This document shows, piece by piece, positions 11,380-24,146 of a stretch of 64,000 bases of DNA (its first letter is position 1; the number at the start of each line of letters is the position of its first letter). The stretch is from Sipunculus nudus. Taxonomy: Eukaryota > Annelida > Sipuncula > Golfingiida > Sipunculidae. Position numbers and translations under genes: made by a program. The notes under the pieces were generated by a model. That model saw only the letters and a list, made by a program, of their open reading frames with translations, had not been told where the DNA came from and did not search any database. Location of the stretch: NCBI GenBank assembly GCA_026874595.1, contig CM049316.1, positions 31,543,339 to 31,607,338 on the forward strand, written 5' to 3'.

Positions 11380-12884
11380 ATGGTGCCAAAAAGCAATTAT
11401 GAAGGCATAATCCCTTTGCTTACCCTTTGCTTATGCTTTGCTTATTCTTTGCTTACGGCAAAATCACAACGGAAATGGAGCATTTTCCTAAAAATAAACA
11501 CTGCTATGACCCATAGGGAGATAGACGGGGACTCTGACTGCACAGCATTCCCGGTTAGTGAACATTAATATCAAAAGTAAGGGCAATATCGTTCAATCAA
11601 AACCAGAAATGTATATTTCAGCTATTTTTATAAAAGTCATTTATTGATTCCTGGGACCTATTTTCTAATTTTAAAAGAATTTACCTACAGTGTTTCACCA
11701 TTTCTGACGTTATTAGAGCCCCGCAAAGTCTAAAAATACATTATTGTCTTCAGAAAATGGTGCCAAAAAGCAATTATGAAGGCATAATCCCTTTGCTTAG
11801 ACTTTGCTTATGCTTTGCTTATTCTTTGCTTACGGCAAAATCACAACAGAAATGCAGCATTTTCCTAAAAATACACACTGATAAGACCCATAGGGAGACA
11901 GACGGGTTCCCTGGCTACACAGCAGTCCCGGTTAGTGAACATTAATATAAAAAATAAGGGCAATATCGTTCAATCAAAACCGCAAGTGTATATTTCAGCT
12001 ATTTTTATAAAAGTCATTTATTGGTTTCTTGGACCCATTTTCCAATTTTAACACAATTTACCTACAGTGTTTTACCATTTCTGACATTATTAGACCCCCG
12101 TAAAGTCCAAAAATACATTATTTCTTCAGAAAATGGTGCCAAAAAGCAATTATGAAGGCATAATCCCTTTGCTTACCCTTTGCTTATGCTTTGCTTATTC
12201 TTTGCTTATGGCAAAATCACAAGAGAAATGCAGCAATTCCCTAAAAATACACACTAATATGACACATAGGGAGACAGACGGGTCCCCTGGCTACACAGCA
12301 GTCCCGGTTAGTGAACATTAATATCAAAAATAAGGACAATATCGTTCAATCAAAACCGCAAATGTATATTTCAGCTATTTTTATAAAAGTCATTTATTGA
12401 TTTCTTGGACCAATTTTTCAATTTTAACACAATTTACCTATAGTTTTTTACCATTTCTGACATTATTAGACCCCCGCGAAGTCTAAAAATACATTATTTC
12501 TTCAGAAAATGGTGCCAAAAAGCAATTATGAAGGCATAATCCCTTTGCTTACACTTTGCTTATGCTTTGCTTATTCTTTGCTTACGGCAAAATCACAACG
12601 GAAATGGAGCATTTTCCTAAAAATAAACACTGATATGACCCATAGGGAGATAGACGGGTCCTCTGGCTGCACAGCGTTCCTGGTTAGTGAACATTAATAT
12701 CAAAAGTAAGGGCAATATCGTTCAATTAAAACCATGAATGTATATTTCAGCTATTTTTATAAAAGTCATTTATTGATTTCTTGGACCCATTTTTTAATTT
12801 TAACACAATTTTCCTATAGTTTTTTACCATTTCTGACATTATTAGACCCCCGCGAAGTCTAAAAATACATTATTTCTTCAGAAA
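11380..12884 (+). repeat. Four full monomers (11380, 11757, 12133, 12509)
   Basis: Copy of 1996-3500 at shift 9384, with the same private changes (GATAAGACCC, CACAAGAGAAATG, and AAACCATGAATG near 12728 as near 3348). A private change here is GGACCAATTTTTC near 12408. Confidence 0.85.
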
Positions 12885-15508
12885 ATGGTGCCAAAAAGCA
12901 ATTATGAAGGCATAATCCCTTTGCTTACCCTTTGCTTATGCTTTGCTTATTCTTTGCTTACGGCAAAATCACAACAGAAATGGAGCATTTTCCTAAAAAT
13001 AAACACTGATATGACCCATAGGGAGATAGACGGGGACTCTGACTGCACAGCAGTCCCGGTTAGTGAACATTAATATCAAAAGTAAGGGCAATATCGTTCA
13101 ATCAAAACCAGATATGTATATTTCAGCTATTTTTATAAAAGTCATTTATTGATTTCTTGGACCCATTTTTCAATTTTAACACAATTTACCTATAGTTTTT
13201 TACCATTTCTGACATTATTAGACCCCCGCGAAGTCTAAAAATACATTATTTCTTCAGAAAATGGTGCCAAAAGCAATTATGAAGGCATAATCCCTTTGCT
13301 TACCCCTTGCTTATGCTTTGCTTATTCTTTGCTTACGGCAAAATCTCAACAGAAATGCAGCATTTTCCTAAAAATACACACTGATATGACCCATAGGGAG
13401 ACAGACGTGTCCCCTGGCTACACAGCAGTCCCGGTTAGTGAACATTAATATCAAAAATAAGGGCAATATCGTTCAATCAAAACCGCAAATGTATTTTTCA
13501 GATATTTTTATAAAAGTTATTTATTGATTTCTTGGACCCATTTTTCAATTTTAACACAATTTATGTACAGTCTTTTACCATTTCTGACATTATTACACCC
13601 CCGAAAAGTCCAAAAAAACATTATTTCTTCAGAAAATGGTGCCAAAAAGCAATTATGAAAGCATAATCCCTTTGCTTACCCTTTGCTTTTGCTTTGCTTA
13701 TTCTTTGATTACAGCAAAATCGTAACGGAAATGGAGCATTTTCCTAAAAATAAACACTGATATGACCCATAGGGAGATAGACGGGTACTCTGACTGCACA
13801 GCAGTCCCGGTTAGTGAACATTAATATCAATCCCTTTGCTTACCATTTGCTTATGCTGTGCTTATTCTTTGCTTATGGCAAAATCACAACAGAAATGCAG
13901 CATTTTCCTAAAAATACACACTAATATGACCCATAGGGAGACAGACGGGTCCCCTGGCTACACAGCAGTCCGGGTTGGTGAACATTAATATCAAAATTAA
14001 GGGCAATATCGTTCAATCAAAACCGCAAATGTATATTTCAGCTATTTTTATAAAAGTCATTTATTGATTTCTTGGACCCATTTTTCAATTTTAACACAAT
14101 TTACCTACAGTGTTTTACTATTTCTGACATTATTAGACCCCCGCGAAGTCTAAAAATACATTATTGTCTTCAGAAAAAGGTGCCAAAAGCAATTATAAAG
14201 GCATAATCCCTTTGCTTACACTTTGCTTATGCTTTGCTTATTCTTTGCATACGGCAAAATCACAACAGAAATGCAGCATTTTCCTAAAAATACACACTGA
14301 TATGACCCATAGGGAGACAGACGGGTTCCCTGGCTACACAGCAGTCCCCGTAAAGTCCAAAAATACATTATTTCTTCAGAAAATGGTGCCAAAAAGCAAT
14401 TATGAAGGCATAATCCCTTTGCTTACCCTTTGCTTATGCTTTGCTTATTCTTTGCTTACGGCAAAATCACAACGGAAATGGAGCATTTTCCTAAAAATAA
14501 ACACTGCTATGACCCATAGGGAGATAGACGGTGACTCTGACTGCACAGCATTTCCGATTAGTGAACATTAATATCAAAAGTAAGGGCAATATCGTTCAAT
14601 CAAAACCAGAAATGTATATTTCAGCTATTTTTATAAAAGTCATTTATTGATTCCTGGGACCTATTTTCTAATTTTAACACAATTTACCTACAGTGTTCCA
14701 CCATTTCTGACATTATTAGACCCCTGCGAAGTCTAAAAATACATGATTTCTTCAGAAAATGGTGCCAAAAAGCAATTATGAAGGCATAATCCCTTTGCTT
14801 ACCCTTTGCTTATGCTTTGCTTATTCTTTGCTTACGGCAAAATCACAACGGAATTGGAGCATTTTCCTAAAAATAAACACTGATATGACCCATAGGGAGA
14901 TAGACGGAGACTCTGACTGCACAGCAGTCCCGGTTAGTGAACGTTAATATCAAAAATAAGGGCAATATCGTTCAATCAAAACCGCAAATGTATATTTCAG
15001 CTATTTTTATAAAAGTCATTTATTCGTTTCTTGGACCCATTTTCCAATTTTAACACAATTTCCCTACAGTGTTTAACCATTTCTGACATTATTAGACCCC
15101 CTGTTAAGTCCAAAAATACATTATTTCTTCAGAAAATGGTGCCAAAAAGCAATTATGAAGGCATAATCCCTTTGCTTACCCTTTGCTTATGCTTTGCTTA
15201 TTCTTTGCTTACGGCAAATCACAGCGGAAATGGAGCATTTTCCTAAAAATAAACACTGATATGACAGATAGGGAGACAGAGGGTTCCCTGGCTACACAGC
15301 AGTCCCGGTTAGTGAACATTAATGTCACTAGTGAGGGCAATATCCTTCAATCAAAACAACAAATGTATAATTCTGCTTCTTTAAAAAAGTCATAAATTGA
15401 TTACTGGGACCCATTTTCTAATTTTAACAGAATTTAAATACAGTGTTTCACCATTTCTGACATTATTAGACCCCCGCGAAGTCTAAAAATACATTATTTC
15501 TTCAGAAA
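12885..15508 (+). repeat. 2624-bp tandem duplication, first copy (cassette C copy 2 plus two monomers)
   Basis: Contains cassette C (12885, 13261, 13636, s, 14177, 14383; join at 14345-14350) and monomers 14759 (CAACGGAATTGG, GAACGTTAA) and 15136 (GGCAAATCACAGC, one A lost). The next 2624 bp repeat this, including the rare TTACCCCTTGC near 13301 and 15925. One difference is at 14197 (A here, G at 16821). Confidence 0.88.
13828..13991 (+). repeat. Deleted monomer 's' in cassette C copy 2
   Basis: Identical by eye in layout to 4444-4607. Followed after its spacer by the AAG marker variant at 14177. Confidence 0.85.
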
Positions 15509-18132
15509 ATGGTGCCAAAAAGCAATTATGAAGGCATAATCCCTTTGCTTACCCTTTGCTTATGCTTTGCTTATTCTTTGCTTACGGCAAAATCACAACA
15601 GAAATGGAGCATTTTCCTAAAAATAAACACTGATATGACCCATAGGGAGATAGACGGGGACTCTGACTGCACAGCAGTCCCGGTTAGTGAACATTAATAT
15701 CAAAAGTAAGGGCAATATCGTTCAATCAAAACCAGATATGTATATTTCAGCTATTTTTATAAAAGTCATTTATTGATTTCTTGGACCCATTTTTCAATTT
15801 TAACACAATTTACCTATAGTTTTTTACCATTTCTGACATTATTAGACCCCCGCGAAGTCTAAAAATACATTATTTCTTCAGAAAATGGTGCCAAAAGCAA
15901 TTATGAAGGCATAATCCCTTTGCTTACCCCTTGCTTATGCTTTGCTTATTCTTTGCTTACGGCAAAATCTCAACAGAAATGCAGCATTTTCCTAAAAATA
16001 CACACTGATATGACCCATAGGGAGACAGACGTGTCCCCTGGCTACACAGCAGTCCCGGTTAGTGAACATTAATATCAAAAATAAGGGCAATATCGTTCAA
16101 TCAAAACCGCAAATGTATTTTTCAGATATTTTTATAAAAGTTATTTATTGATTTCTTGGACCCATTTTTCAATTTTAACACAATTTATGTACAGTCTTTT
16201 ACCATTTCTGACATTATTACACCCCCGAAAAGTCCAAAAAAACATTATTTCTTCAGAAAATGGTGCCAAAAAGCAATTATGAAAGCATAATCCCTTTGCT
16301 TACCCTTTGCTTTTGCTTTGCTTATTCTTTGATTACAGCAAAATCGTAACGGAAATGGAGCATTTTCCTAAAAATAAACACTGATATGACCCATAGGGAG
16401 ATAGACGGGTACTCTGACTGCACAGCAGTCCCGGTTAGTGAACATTAATATCAATCCCTTTGCTTACCATTTGCTTATGCTGTGCTTATTCTTTGCTTAT
16501 GGCAAAATCACAACAGAAATGCAGCATTTTCCTAAAAATACACACTAATATGACCCATAGGGAGACAGACGGGTCCCCTGGCTACACAGCAGTCCGGGTT
16601 GGTGAACATTAATATCAAAATTAAGGGCAATATCGTTCAATCAAAACCGCAAATGTATATTTCAGCTATTTTTATAAAAGTCATTTATTGATTTCTTGGA
16701 CCCATTTTTCAATTTTAACACAATTTACCTACAGTGTTTTACTATTTCTGACATTATTAGACCCCCGCGAAGTCTAAAAATACATTATTGTCTTCAGAAA
16801 AAGGTGCCAAAAGCAATTATGAAGGCATAATCCCTTTGCTTACACTTTGCTTATGCTTTGCTTATTCTTTGCATACGGCAAAATCACAACAGAAATGCAG
16901 CATTTTCCTAAAAATACACACTGATATGACCCATAGGGAGACAGACGGGTTCCCTGGCTACACAGCAGTCCCCGTAAAGTCCAAAAATACATTATTTCTT
17001 CAGAAAATGGTGCCAAAAAGCAATTATGAAGGCATAATCCCTTTGCTTACCCTTTGCTTATGCTTTGCTTATTCTTTGCTTACGGCAAAATCACAACGGA
17101 AATGGAGCATTTTCCTAAAAATAAACACTGCTATGACCCATAGGGAGATAGACGGTGACTCTGACTGCACAGCATTTCCGATTAGTGAACATTAATATCA
17201 AAAGTAAGGGCAATATCGTTCAATCAAAACCAGAAATGTATATTTCAGCTATTTTTATAAAAGTCATTTATTGATTCCTGGGACCTATTTTCTAATTTTA
17301 ACACAATTTACCTACAGTGTTCCACCATTTCTGACATTATTAGACCCCTGCGAAGTCTAAAAATACATGATTTCTTCAGAAAATGGTGCCAAAAAGCAAT
17401 TATGAAGGCATAATCCCTTTGCTTACCCTTTGCTTATGCTTTGCTTATTCTTTGCTTACGGCAAAATCACAACGGAATTGGAGCATTTTCCTAAAAATAA
17501 ACACTGATATGACCCATAGGGAGATAGACGGAGACTCTGACTGCACAGCAGTCCCGGTTAGTGAACGTTAATATCAAAAATAAGGGCAATATCGTTCAAT
17601 CAAAACCGCAAATGTATATTTCAGCTATTTTTATAAAAGTCATTTATTCGTTTCTTGGACCCATTTTCCAATTTTAACACAATTTCCCTACAGTGTTTAA
17701 CCATTTCTGACATTATTAGACCCCCTGTTAAGTCCAAAAATACATTATTTCTTCAGAAAATGGTGCCAAAAAGCAATTATGAAGGCATAATCCCTTTGCT
17801 TACCCTTTGCTTATGCTTTGCTTATTCTTTGCTTACGGCAAATCACAGCGGAAATGGAGCATTTTCCTAAAAATAAACACTGATATGACAGATAGGGAGA
17901 CAGAGGGTTCCCTGGCTACACAGCAGTCCCGGTTAGTGAACATTAATGTCACTAGTGAGGGCAATATCCTTCAATCAAAACAACAAATGTATAATTCTGC
18001 TTCTTTAAAAAAGTCATAAATTGATTACTGGGACCCATTTTCTAATTTTAACAGAATTTAAATACAGTGTTTCACCATTTCTGACACTATTAGACCCCCG
18101 CGAAGTCTAAAAATACATTATTTCTTCAGAAA
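15509..18132 (+). repeat. 2624-bp tandem duplication, second copy (cassette C copy 3 plus two monomers)
   Basis: Markers 15509, 15885, 16260, s, 16801, 17007 (join 16969-16974), 17383, 17760. Every marker is 2624 bp from its partner in the first copy. Near the right end the base at 18087 is C where the first copy has T (15463). That C is shared with the related block at about 24851, so the right end belongs to the longer 17.3-19.1 kb segment. Confidence 0.88.
16452..16615 (+). repeat. Deleted monomer 's' in cassette C copy 3
   Basis: Lies 2624 bp after its partner at 13828-13991 with the same sequence by eye. Confidence 0.85.
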
Positions 18133-21100
18133 ATGGTGCCAAAAAGCAATTATGAAGGCATATTCCCTTTGCTTACCCTTTGCTTATGCTTTGCTTATTC
18201 TTTGCTTACGGCAAAATCACAACGGAAATGGAGCATTTTCCTAAAAATAGACACTGATATGACCCATAGGGAGATTGACGGGTCCTCTGGCTGCACAGGG
18301 TTCTCGGTTAGTGAACATTTATATCAAAAGTAAGGGCAATATCGTTCAATCAAAACCAGAAATGTATATTTCAACTATTTTTATAAAAGTCATTTATTGA
18401 TTCCTGTGACCTATTTTCTAATTTTAAAGGAATTTACCTACAGTGTTTCACCATTTCTGACGTTATTAGAGCCCCGCAAAGTCTAAAAATACATTATTGT
18501 CTTCAGAAAATGGTGCCAAAAAGCAATTTTGAAGGCATAATCCCTTTGCTTAGACTTTGATTATGCTTTGCTTATTCTTTGCTTACGGCAAAATCACAAC
18601 AGAAATGCAACATTTTCCTAAAAAATACACACTGATATGACCCATAGGGAGACAGACCGGTTCCCTGGCTACACAGCAGTCCCGGTTAGTGAACATTAAT
18701 ATAAAAAATAAGGGCAATATCGTTCAATCAAAACCGCAAGTGTATATTTCAGCTATTTTTATAAAAGTCATTTATTGGTTTCTTGGACCCATTTTCCAAT
18801 TTTAACACAATTTACCTACAGTGTTTTACCATTTCTGACATTATTAGACCCCCGTAAAGTCCAAAAATACATTATTTCTTCAGAAAATGGTGCCAAAAAG
18901 CAATTATGAAGGCATAATCCCTTTGCTTACCCTTTGCTTATGCTTTGCTTATTTTTTGCTTATGGCAAAATCACAACAGAAATGCAGCAATTCCCTAAAA
19001 ATACACACTAATATGACCCATAGGGAGACAGACGGGTCCCCTGGCTACACAGCAGTCCCGGTTAGTGAACATTAATATAAAAAATAAGGGCAATATCGTT
19101 CAATCAAAACCGCAAATGGATATTTCAGCTATTTTTATAAAAGTCATTTATTGATTTCTTGGACCCATTTTTTTAATTTTAACACAATTAACCTATTTTT
19201 TTTACCATTTCGGACATTATTAGACCCCCGCGAAGTCTAAAAAATACATTATTTCTTCAGAAAATGGTGCCAAAAAGCAATTATGAAGGCATAATCCCTT
19301 TGCTTACCCTTTGCTTATGCTTTGCTTATTCTTTGCTTACAGCAAAATCACAACGGAAATGGAGCATTTTCCTAAAAATAAACACTGATATGACCCATAG
19401 GGAGATAGACGGGGACTCTGACTGCACAGCAGTCCCGGTTAGTGAACATTAATATCAAAAGTAAGGGCAATATCGTTCAATCAAAACCAGAAATGTATAA
19501 TTCTGCTACTTTAAAAAAGTCATTTATTGATTCCTGGGACCTATTTTCTAATTTTAACACAATTTACCTATAGTTTTTTACCATTTCTGACATTATTAGA
19601 CCCCAGCGAAGTCTAAAAATACATTATTTCTTCAGAAAATGGTGCCAAAAAGCAATTATGAAGGCATAATCCCTTTGCTTACACTTTGCTTATGCTTTGC
19701 TTATTCTTTGCTTACGGCAAAATCACAACGGAAATGGAGCATTTTCCTAAAAATAAACACTGATATGACCCATAGGGAGATAGACGGGTCCTCTGGCTGC
19801 ACAGCGTTCCTGGTTAGTGAACATTAATATCAAAAGTAAGGGCAATATCGTTCAATCAAAACCGCAAGTGTATATTTCAGCTATTTTTATAAAAGTCATT
19901 TATTTGTTTCTTGGACCCATTTTCCAATTTTAACACAATTTACCTACAGTGTTTTACCATTTCTGACATTATTAGACCCCCGTAAAGTCCAAAAATACAT
20001 TATTTCTTCAGAAAATGGTGCCAAAAAGCAATTATGAAGGCATAATCCCTTTGCTTACCCTTTGCTTATGCTTTGCTTATTCTTTGCTTATGGCAAAATC
20101 ACAACAGAAATGCAGCAATTCCCTAAAAATACACACTAATATGACCCATAGGGAGACAGACGGGTCCCCTGGCTACACAGCAGTCCCGGTTAGTGAACAT
20201 TAATATAAAAAATAATGGCAATATCGTTCAATCAAAACCGCAAATGTATATTTCAGCTATTTTTATAAAAGTCATTTATTGATTTCTTGGACCCATTTTT
20301 TTAATTTTAACACAATTAACCTATTGTTTTTTACCATTTCTGACATTATTAGACCCCCGCGAAGTCTAAAAAATACATTATTTCTTCAGAAAATGGTGCC
20401 AAAAAGCAATTATGAAGGCATAATCCCTTTGCTTACCCTTTGCTTATGCTTTGCTTATTCTTTGCTTACGGCAAAATCACAACGGAAATGGAGCATTTTC
20501 CTAAAAATAAACACTGATATGACCCATAGGGAGATAGACGGGGACTCTGACTGCACAGCAGTCCCGGTTAGTGAACAGTAATATCAAAAGTAAGGGCAAT
20601 ATCGTTCAATCAAAACCAGAAATCTATAATTCTTCTACTTTAAAAAAGTCATTTATTGATTCCTGGGACCTATTTTCTAATTTTAACACAATTTACCTAT
20701 AGTTTTTTACCATTTCTGACATTATTAGACCCCCGCGAAGTCTAAAAATACATTATTTCTTCAGAAAATGGTGCCAAAAAGCAATTATGAAGGCATAATC
20801 CCTTTGCTTACACTTTGCTTATGCTTTGCTTATTCTTTGCTTACGGCAAAATCACAACGGAAATGGAGCATTTTCCTAAAAATAAACACTGATATGACCC
20901 ATAGGGAGATAGACGGGTCCTCTGGCTGCACAGCGTTCCTGGTTAGTGAACATTAATATCAAAAGTAAGGGCAATATCGTTCAATTAAAACCATGAATGT
21001 ATATTTCAGCTATTTTTATAAAAGTCATTTATTGATTTCTTGGACCCATTTTTTAATTTTAACACAATTTTCCTATAGTTTTTTACCATTTCTGACATTA

Positions 21101-21143
21101 TTAGACCCCCGCGAAGTCTAAAAATACATTATTTCTTCAGAAA
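18133..21143 (+). repeat. Eight full monomers (18133 to 20768)
   Basis: Markers 18133, 18510, 18887, 19264, 19639, 20015, 20393 and 20768. The 18133 copy loses its usual stop (ACATTTATATC) so its frame runs four codons on. The 18510 copy has GCAATTTTGAAGG and an extra A in CCTAAAAAATAC. The spacer before 20393 has an extra A (TCTAAAAAATACATT). The set 19264-20768 recurs at 39040-41297, where 753 bp has been duplicated again. Confidence 0.83.
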
Positions 21144-23018
21144 ATGGTGCCAAAAAGCAATTATGAAGGCATAATCCCTTTGCTTACCCTTTGCTTATGC
21201 TTTGCTTATTCTTTGCTTACGGCAAAATCACAACAGAAATGGAGCATTTTCCTAAAAATAAACACTGATATGACCCATAGGGAGATAGACAGGGACTCTG
21301 ACTGCACAGCAGTCCCGGTTAGTGAACATTAATATCAAAAGTAAGGGCAATATCGTTCAATCAAAACCAGATATGTATATTTCAGCTATTTTTATAAAAG
21401 TCATTTATTGATTTCTTGGACCCATTTTTCAATTTTAACACAATTTACCTATAGTTTTTTACCATTTCTGACATTATTAGACCCCCGCGAAGTCTAAAAA
21501 TACATTATTTCTTCAGAAAATGGTGCCAAAAGCAATTATGAAGGCATAATCCCTTTGCTTACCCTTTGCTTATGCTTTGCTTATTCTTTGCTTACGGCAA
21601 AATCTCAACAGAAATGCAGCATTTTCCTAAAAATACACACTGATATGACCCATAGGGAGACAGACGTGTCCCCTGGCTACACAGCAGTCCCGGTTAGTGA
21701 ACATTAATATCAAAAATAAGGGCAATATCGTTCAATCAAAACCGCAAATGTATTTTTCAGATATTTTTATAAAAGTTATTTATTGATTTCTTGGACCCAT
21801 TTTTCAATTTTAACACAATTTATGTACAGTCTTTTACCATTTCTGACATTATTACACCCCCGAAAAGTCCAAAAAAACATTATTTCTTCAGAAAATGGTG
21901 CCAAAAAGCAATTATGAAAGCATAATCCCTTTGCTTACCCTTTGCTTTTGCTTTGCTTATTCTTTGATTACAGCAAAATCGTAACGGAAATGGAGCATTT
22001 TCCTAAAAATAAACACTGATATGACCCATAGGGAGATAGACGGGTACTCTGACTGCACAGCAGTCCCGGTTAGTGAACATTAATATCAATCCCTTTGCTT
22101 ACCATTTGCTTATGCTGTGCTTATTCTTTGCTTATGGCAAAATCACAACAGAAATGCAGCATTTTCCTAAAAATACACACTAATATGACCCATAGGGAGA
22201 CAGACGGGTCCCCTGGCTACACAGCAGTCCGGGTTGGTGAACATTAATATCAAAATTAAGGGCAATATCGTTCAATCAAAACCGCAAATGTATATTTCAG
22301 CTATTTTTATAAAAGTCATTTATTGATTTCTTGGACCCATTTTTCAATTTTAACACAATTTACCTACAGTGTTTTACTATTTCTGACATTATTAGACCCC
22401 CGCGAAGTCTAAAAATACATTATTGTCTTCAGAAAAAGGTGCCAAAAGCAATTATGAAGGCATAATCCCTTTGCTTACACTTTGCTTATGCTTTGCTTAT
22501 TCTTTGCATACGGCAAAATCACAACAGAAATGCAGCATTTTCCTAAAAATACACACTGATATGACCCATAGGGAGACAGACGGGTTCCCTGGCTACACAG
22601 CAGTCCCCGTAAAGTCCAAAAATACATTATTTCTTCAGAAAATGGTGCCAAAAAGCAATTATGAAGGCATAATCCCTTTGCTTACCCTTTGCTTATGCTT
22701 TGCTTATTCTTTGCTTACGGCAAAATCACAACGGAAATGGAGCATTTTCCTAAAAATAAACACTGCTATGACCCATAGGGAGATAGACGGTGACTCTGAC
22801 TGCACAGCATTTCCGATTAGTGAACATTAATATCAAAAGTAAGGGCAATATCGTTCAATCAAAACCAGAAATGTATATTTCAGCTATTTTTATAAAAGTC
22901 ATTTATTGATTCCTGGGACCTATTTTCTAATTTTAAAAGAATTTACCTACAGTGTTCCACCATTTCTGACGTTATAAGAGCCCCGCAAAGTCTAAAAATA
23001 CATTATTGTCTTCAGAAA
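21144..23018 (+). repeat. Cassette C, copy 4 (1875 bp)
   Basis: Markers 21144, 21520, 21895, s, 22436 (AAG), 22642; truncation join at 22604-22609. With its flanks, about 20768-23440 matches 3125-5800 at a constant shift of 17643 bp. Private change: GATAGACAGGGAC near 21285. Confidence 0.87.
22087..22250 (+). repeat. Deleted monomer 's' in cassette C copy 4
   Basis: Partner of 4444-4607 at shift 17643. No private change seen. Confidence 0.85.
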
Positions 23019-23394
23019 ATGGTGCCAAAAAGCAATTATGAAGGCATAATCCCTTTGCTTAGACTTTGCTTATGCTTTGCTTATTCTTTGCTTATGGCAA
23101 AATCACAACAGAAATGCAGCATTTTCCTAAAAATACACACTGATATGACCCATAGGGAGACAGACGGGTTCCCTGGCTACACAGCAGTCCCGGTTAGTGA
23201 ACATTAATATAAAAAATAAGGGCAATCTCGTTCAATCAAAACCGCAAGTGTATATTTCAGCTATTTTTATAAAAGTCATTTATTGATTCCTGGGACCTAT
23301 TTTCTAATTTTAACACAATTTACCTATATTTTTTTACCATTTCTGACATTATTACACCCCCGCGAAGTCTAAAAATACATTATTTCTTCAATAA

Positions 23395-24146
23395 ATGGTG
23401 CCAAAAAGCAATTATGAAGGCATAATCCCTTTGCTTACCCTTTGCTTATGCTTTGCTTATTCTTTGCTTACGGCAAAATCACAACGGAAATGGAGCATTT
23501 TCCTAAAAATAAACACTGATATGACCCATAGGGAGATAGACGGGTCCTCTGGCTGCACAGCGTTCCCGGTTAGTGAACATTAATATCAAAAGTAAGGGCA
23601 ATATCGTTCAATCAAAACCAGAAATGTATATTTCAGCTATTTTTATAAAAGTCATTTATTGATTCCTGGGACCTATTTTCTAATTTTAACACAATTTACC
23701 TATATTTTTTTACCATTTCTGACATTATTACACCCCCGCGAAGTCTAAAAATACATTATTTCTTCAATAAATGGTGCCAAAAAGCAATTATGAAGGCATA
23801 ATCCCTTTGCTTACCCTTTGCTTATGCTTTGCTTATTCTTTGCTTACGGCAAAATCACAACGGAAATGGAGCATTTTCCTAAAAATAAACACTGATATGA
23901 CCCATAGGGAGATAGACGGGTCCTCTGGCTGCACAGCGTTCCCGGTTAGTGAACATTAATATCAAAAGTAAGGGCAATATCGTTCAATCAAAACCAGAAA
24001 TGTATATTTCAGCTATTTTTATAAAAGTCATTTATTGATTTCTTGGACCCATTTTTCAATTTTAACACAATTTACCTACAGTTTTTTACCATTTCTGACA
24101 TTATTAGACCCCTGCGAAGTCTAAAAATACATGATTTCTTCAGAAA
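23395..24146 (+). repeat. One-monomer tandem duplication (2 x 376 bp)
   Basis: The markers at 23395 and 23771 share the uncommon TTCAATAAATGG, ACCTATATTTTTTTACC and TTATTACACCCCC in their leaders, and the same W body with GTCCTCTGGCTGC. By eye the two units look identical, suggesting a very recent duplication. Confidence 0.8.
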
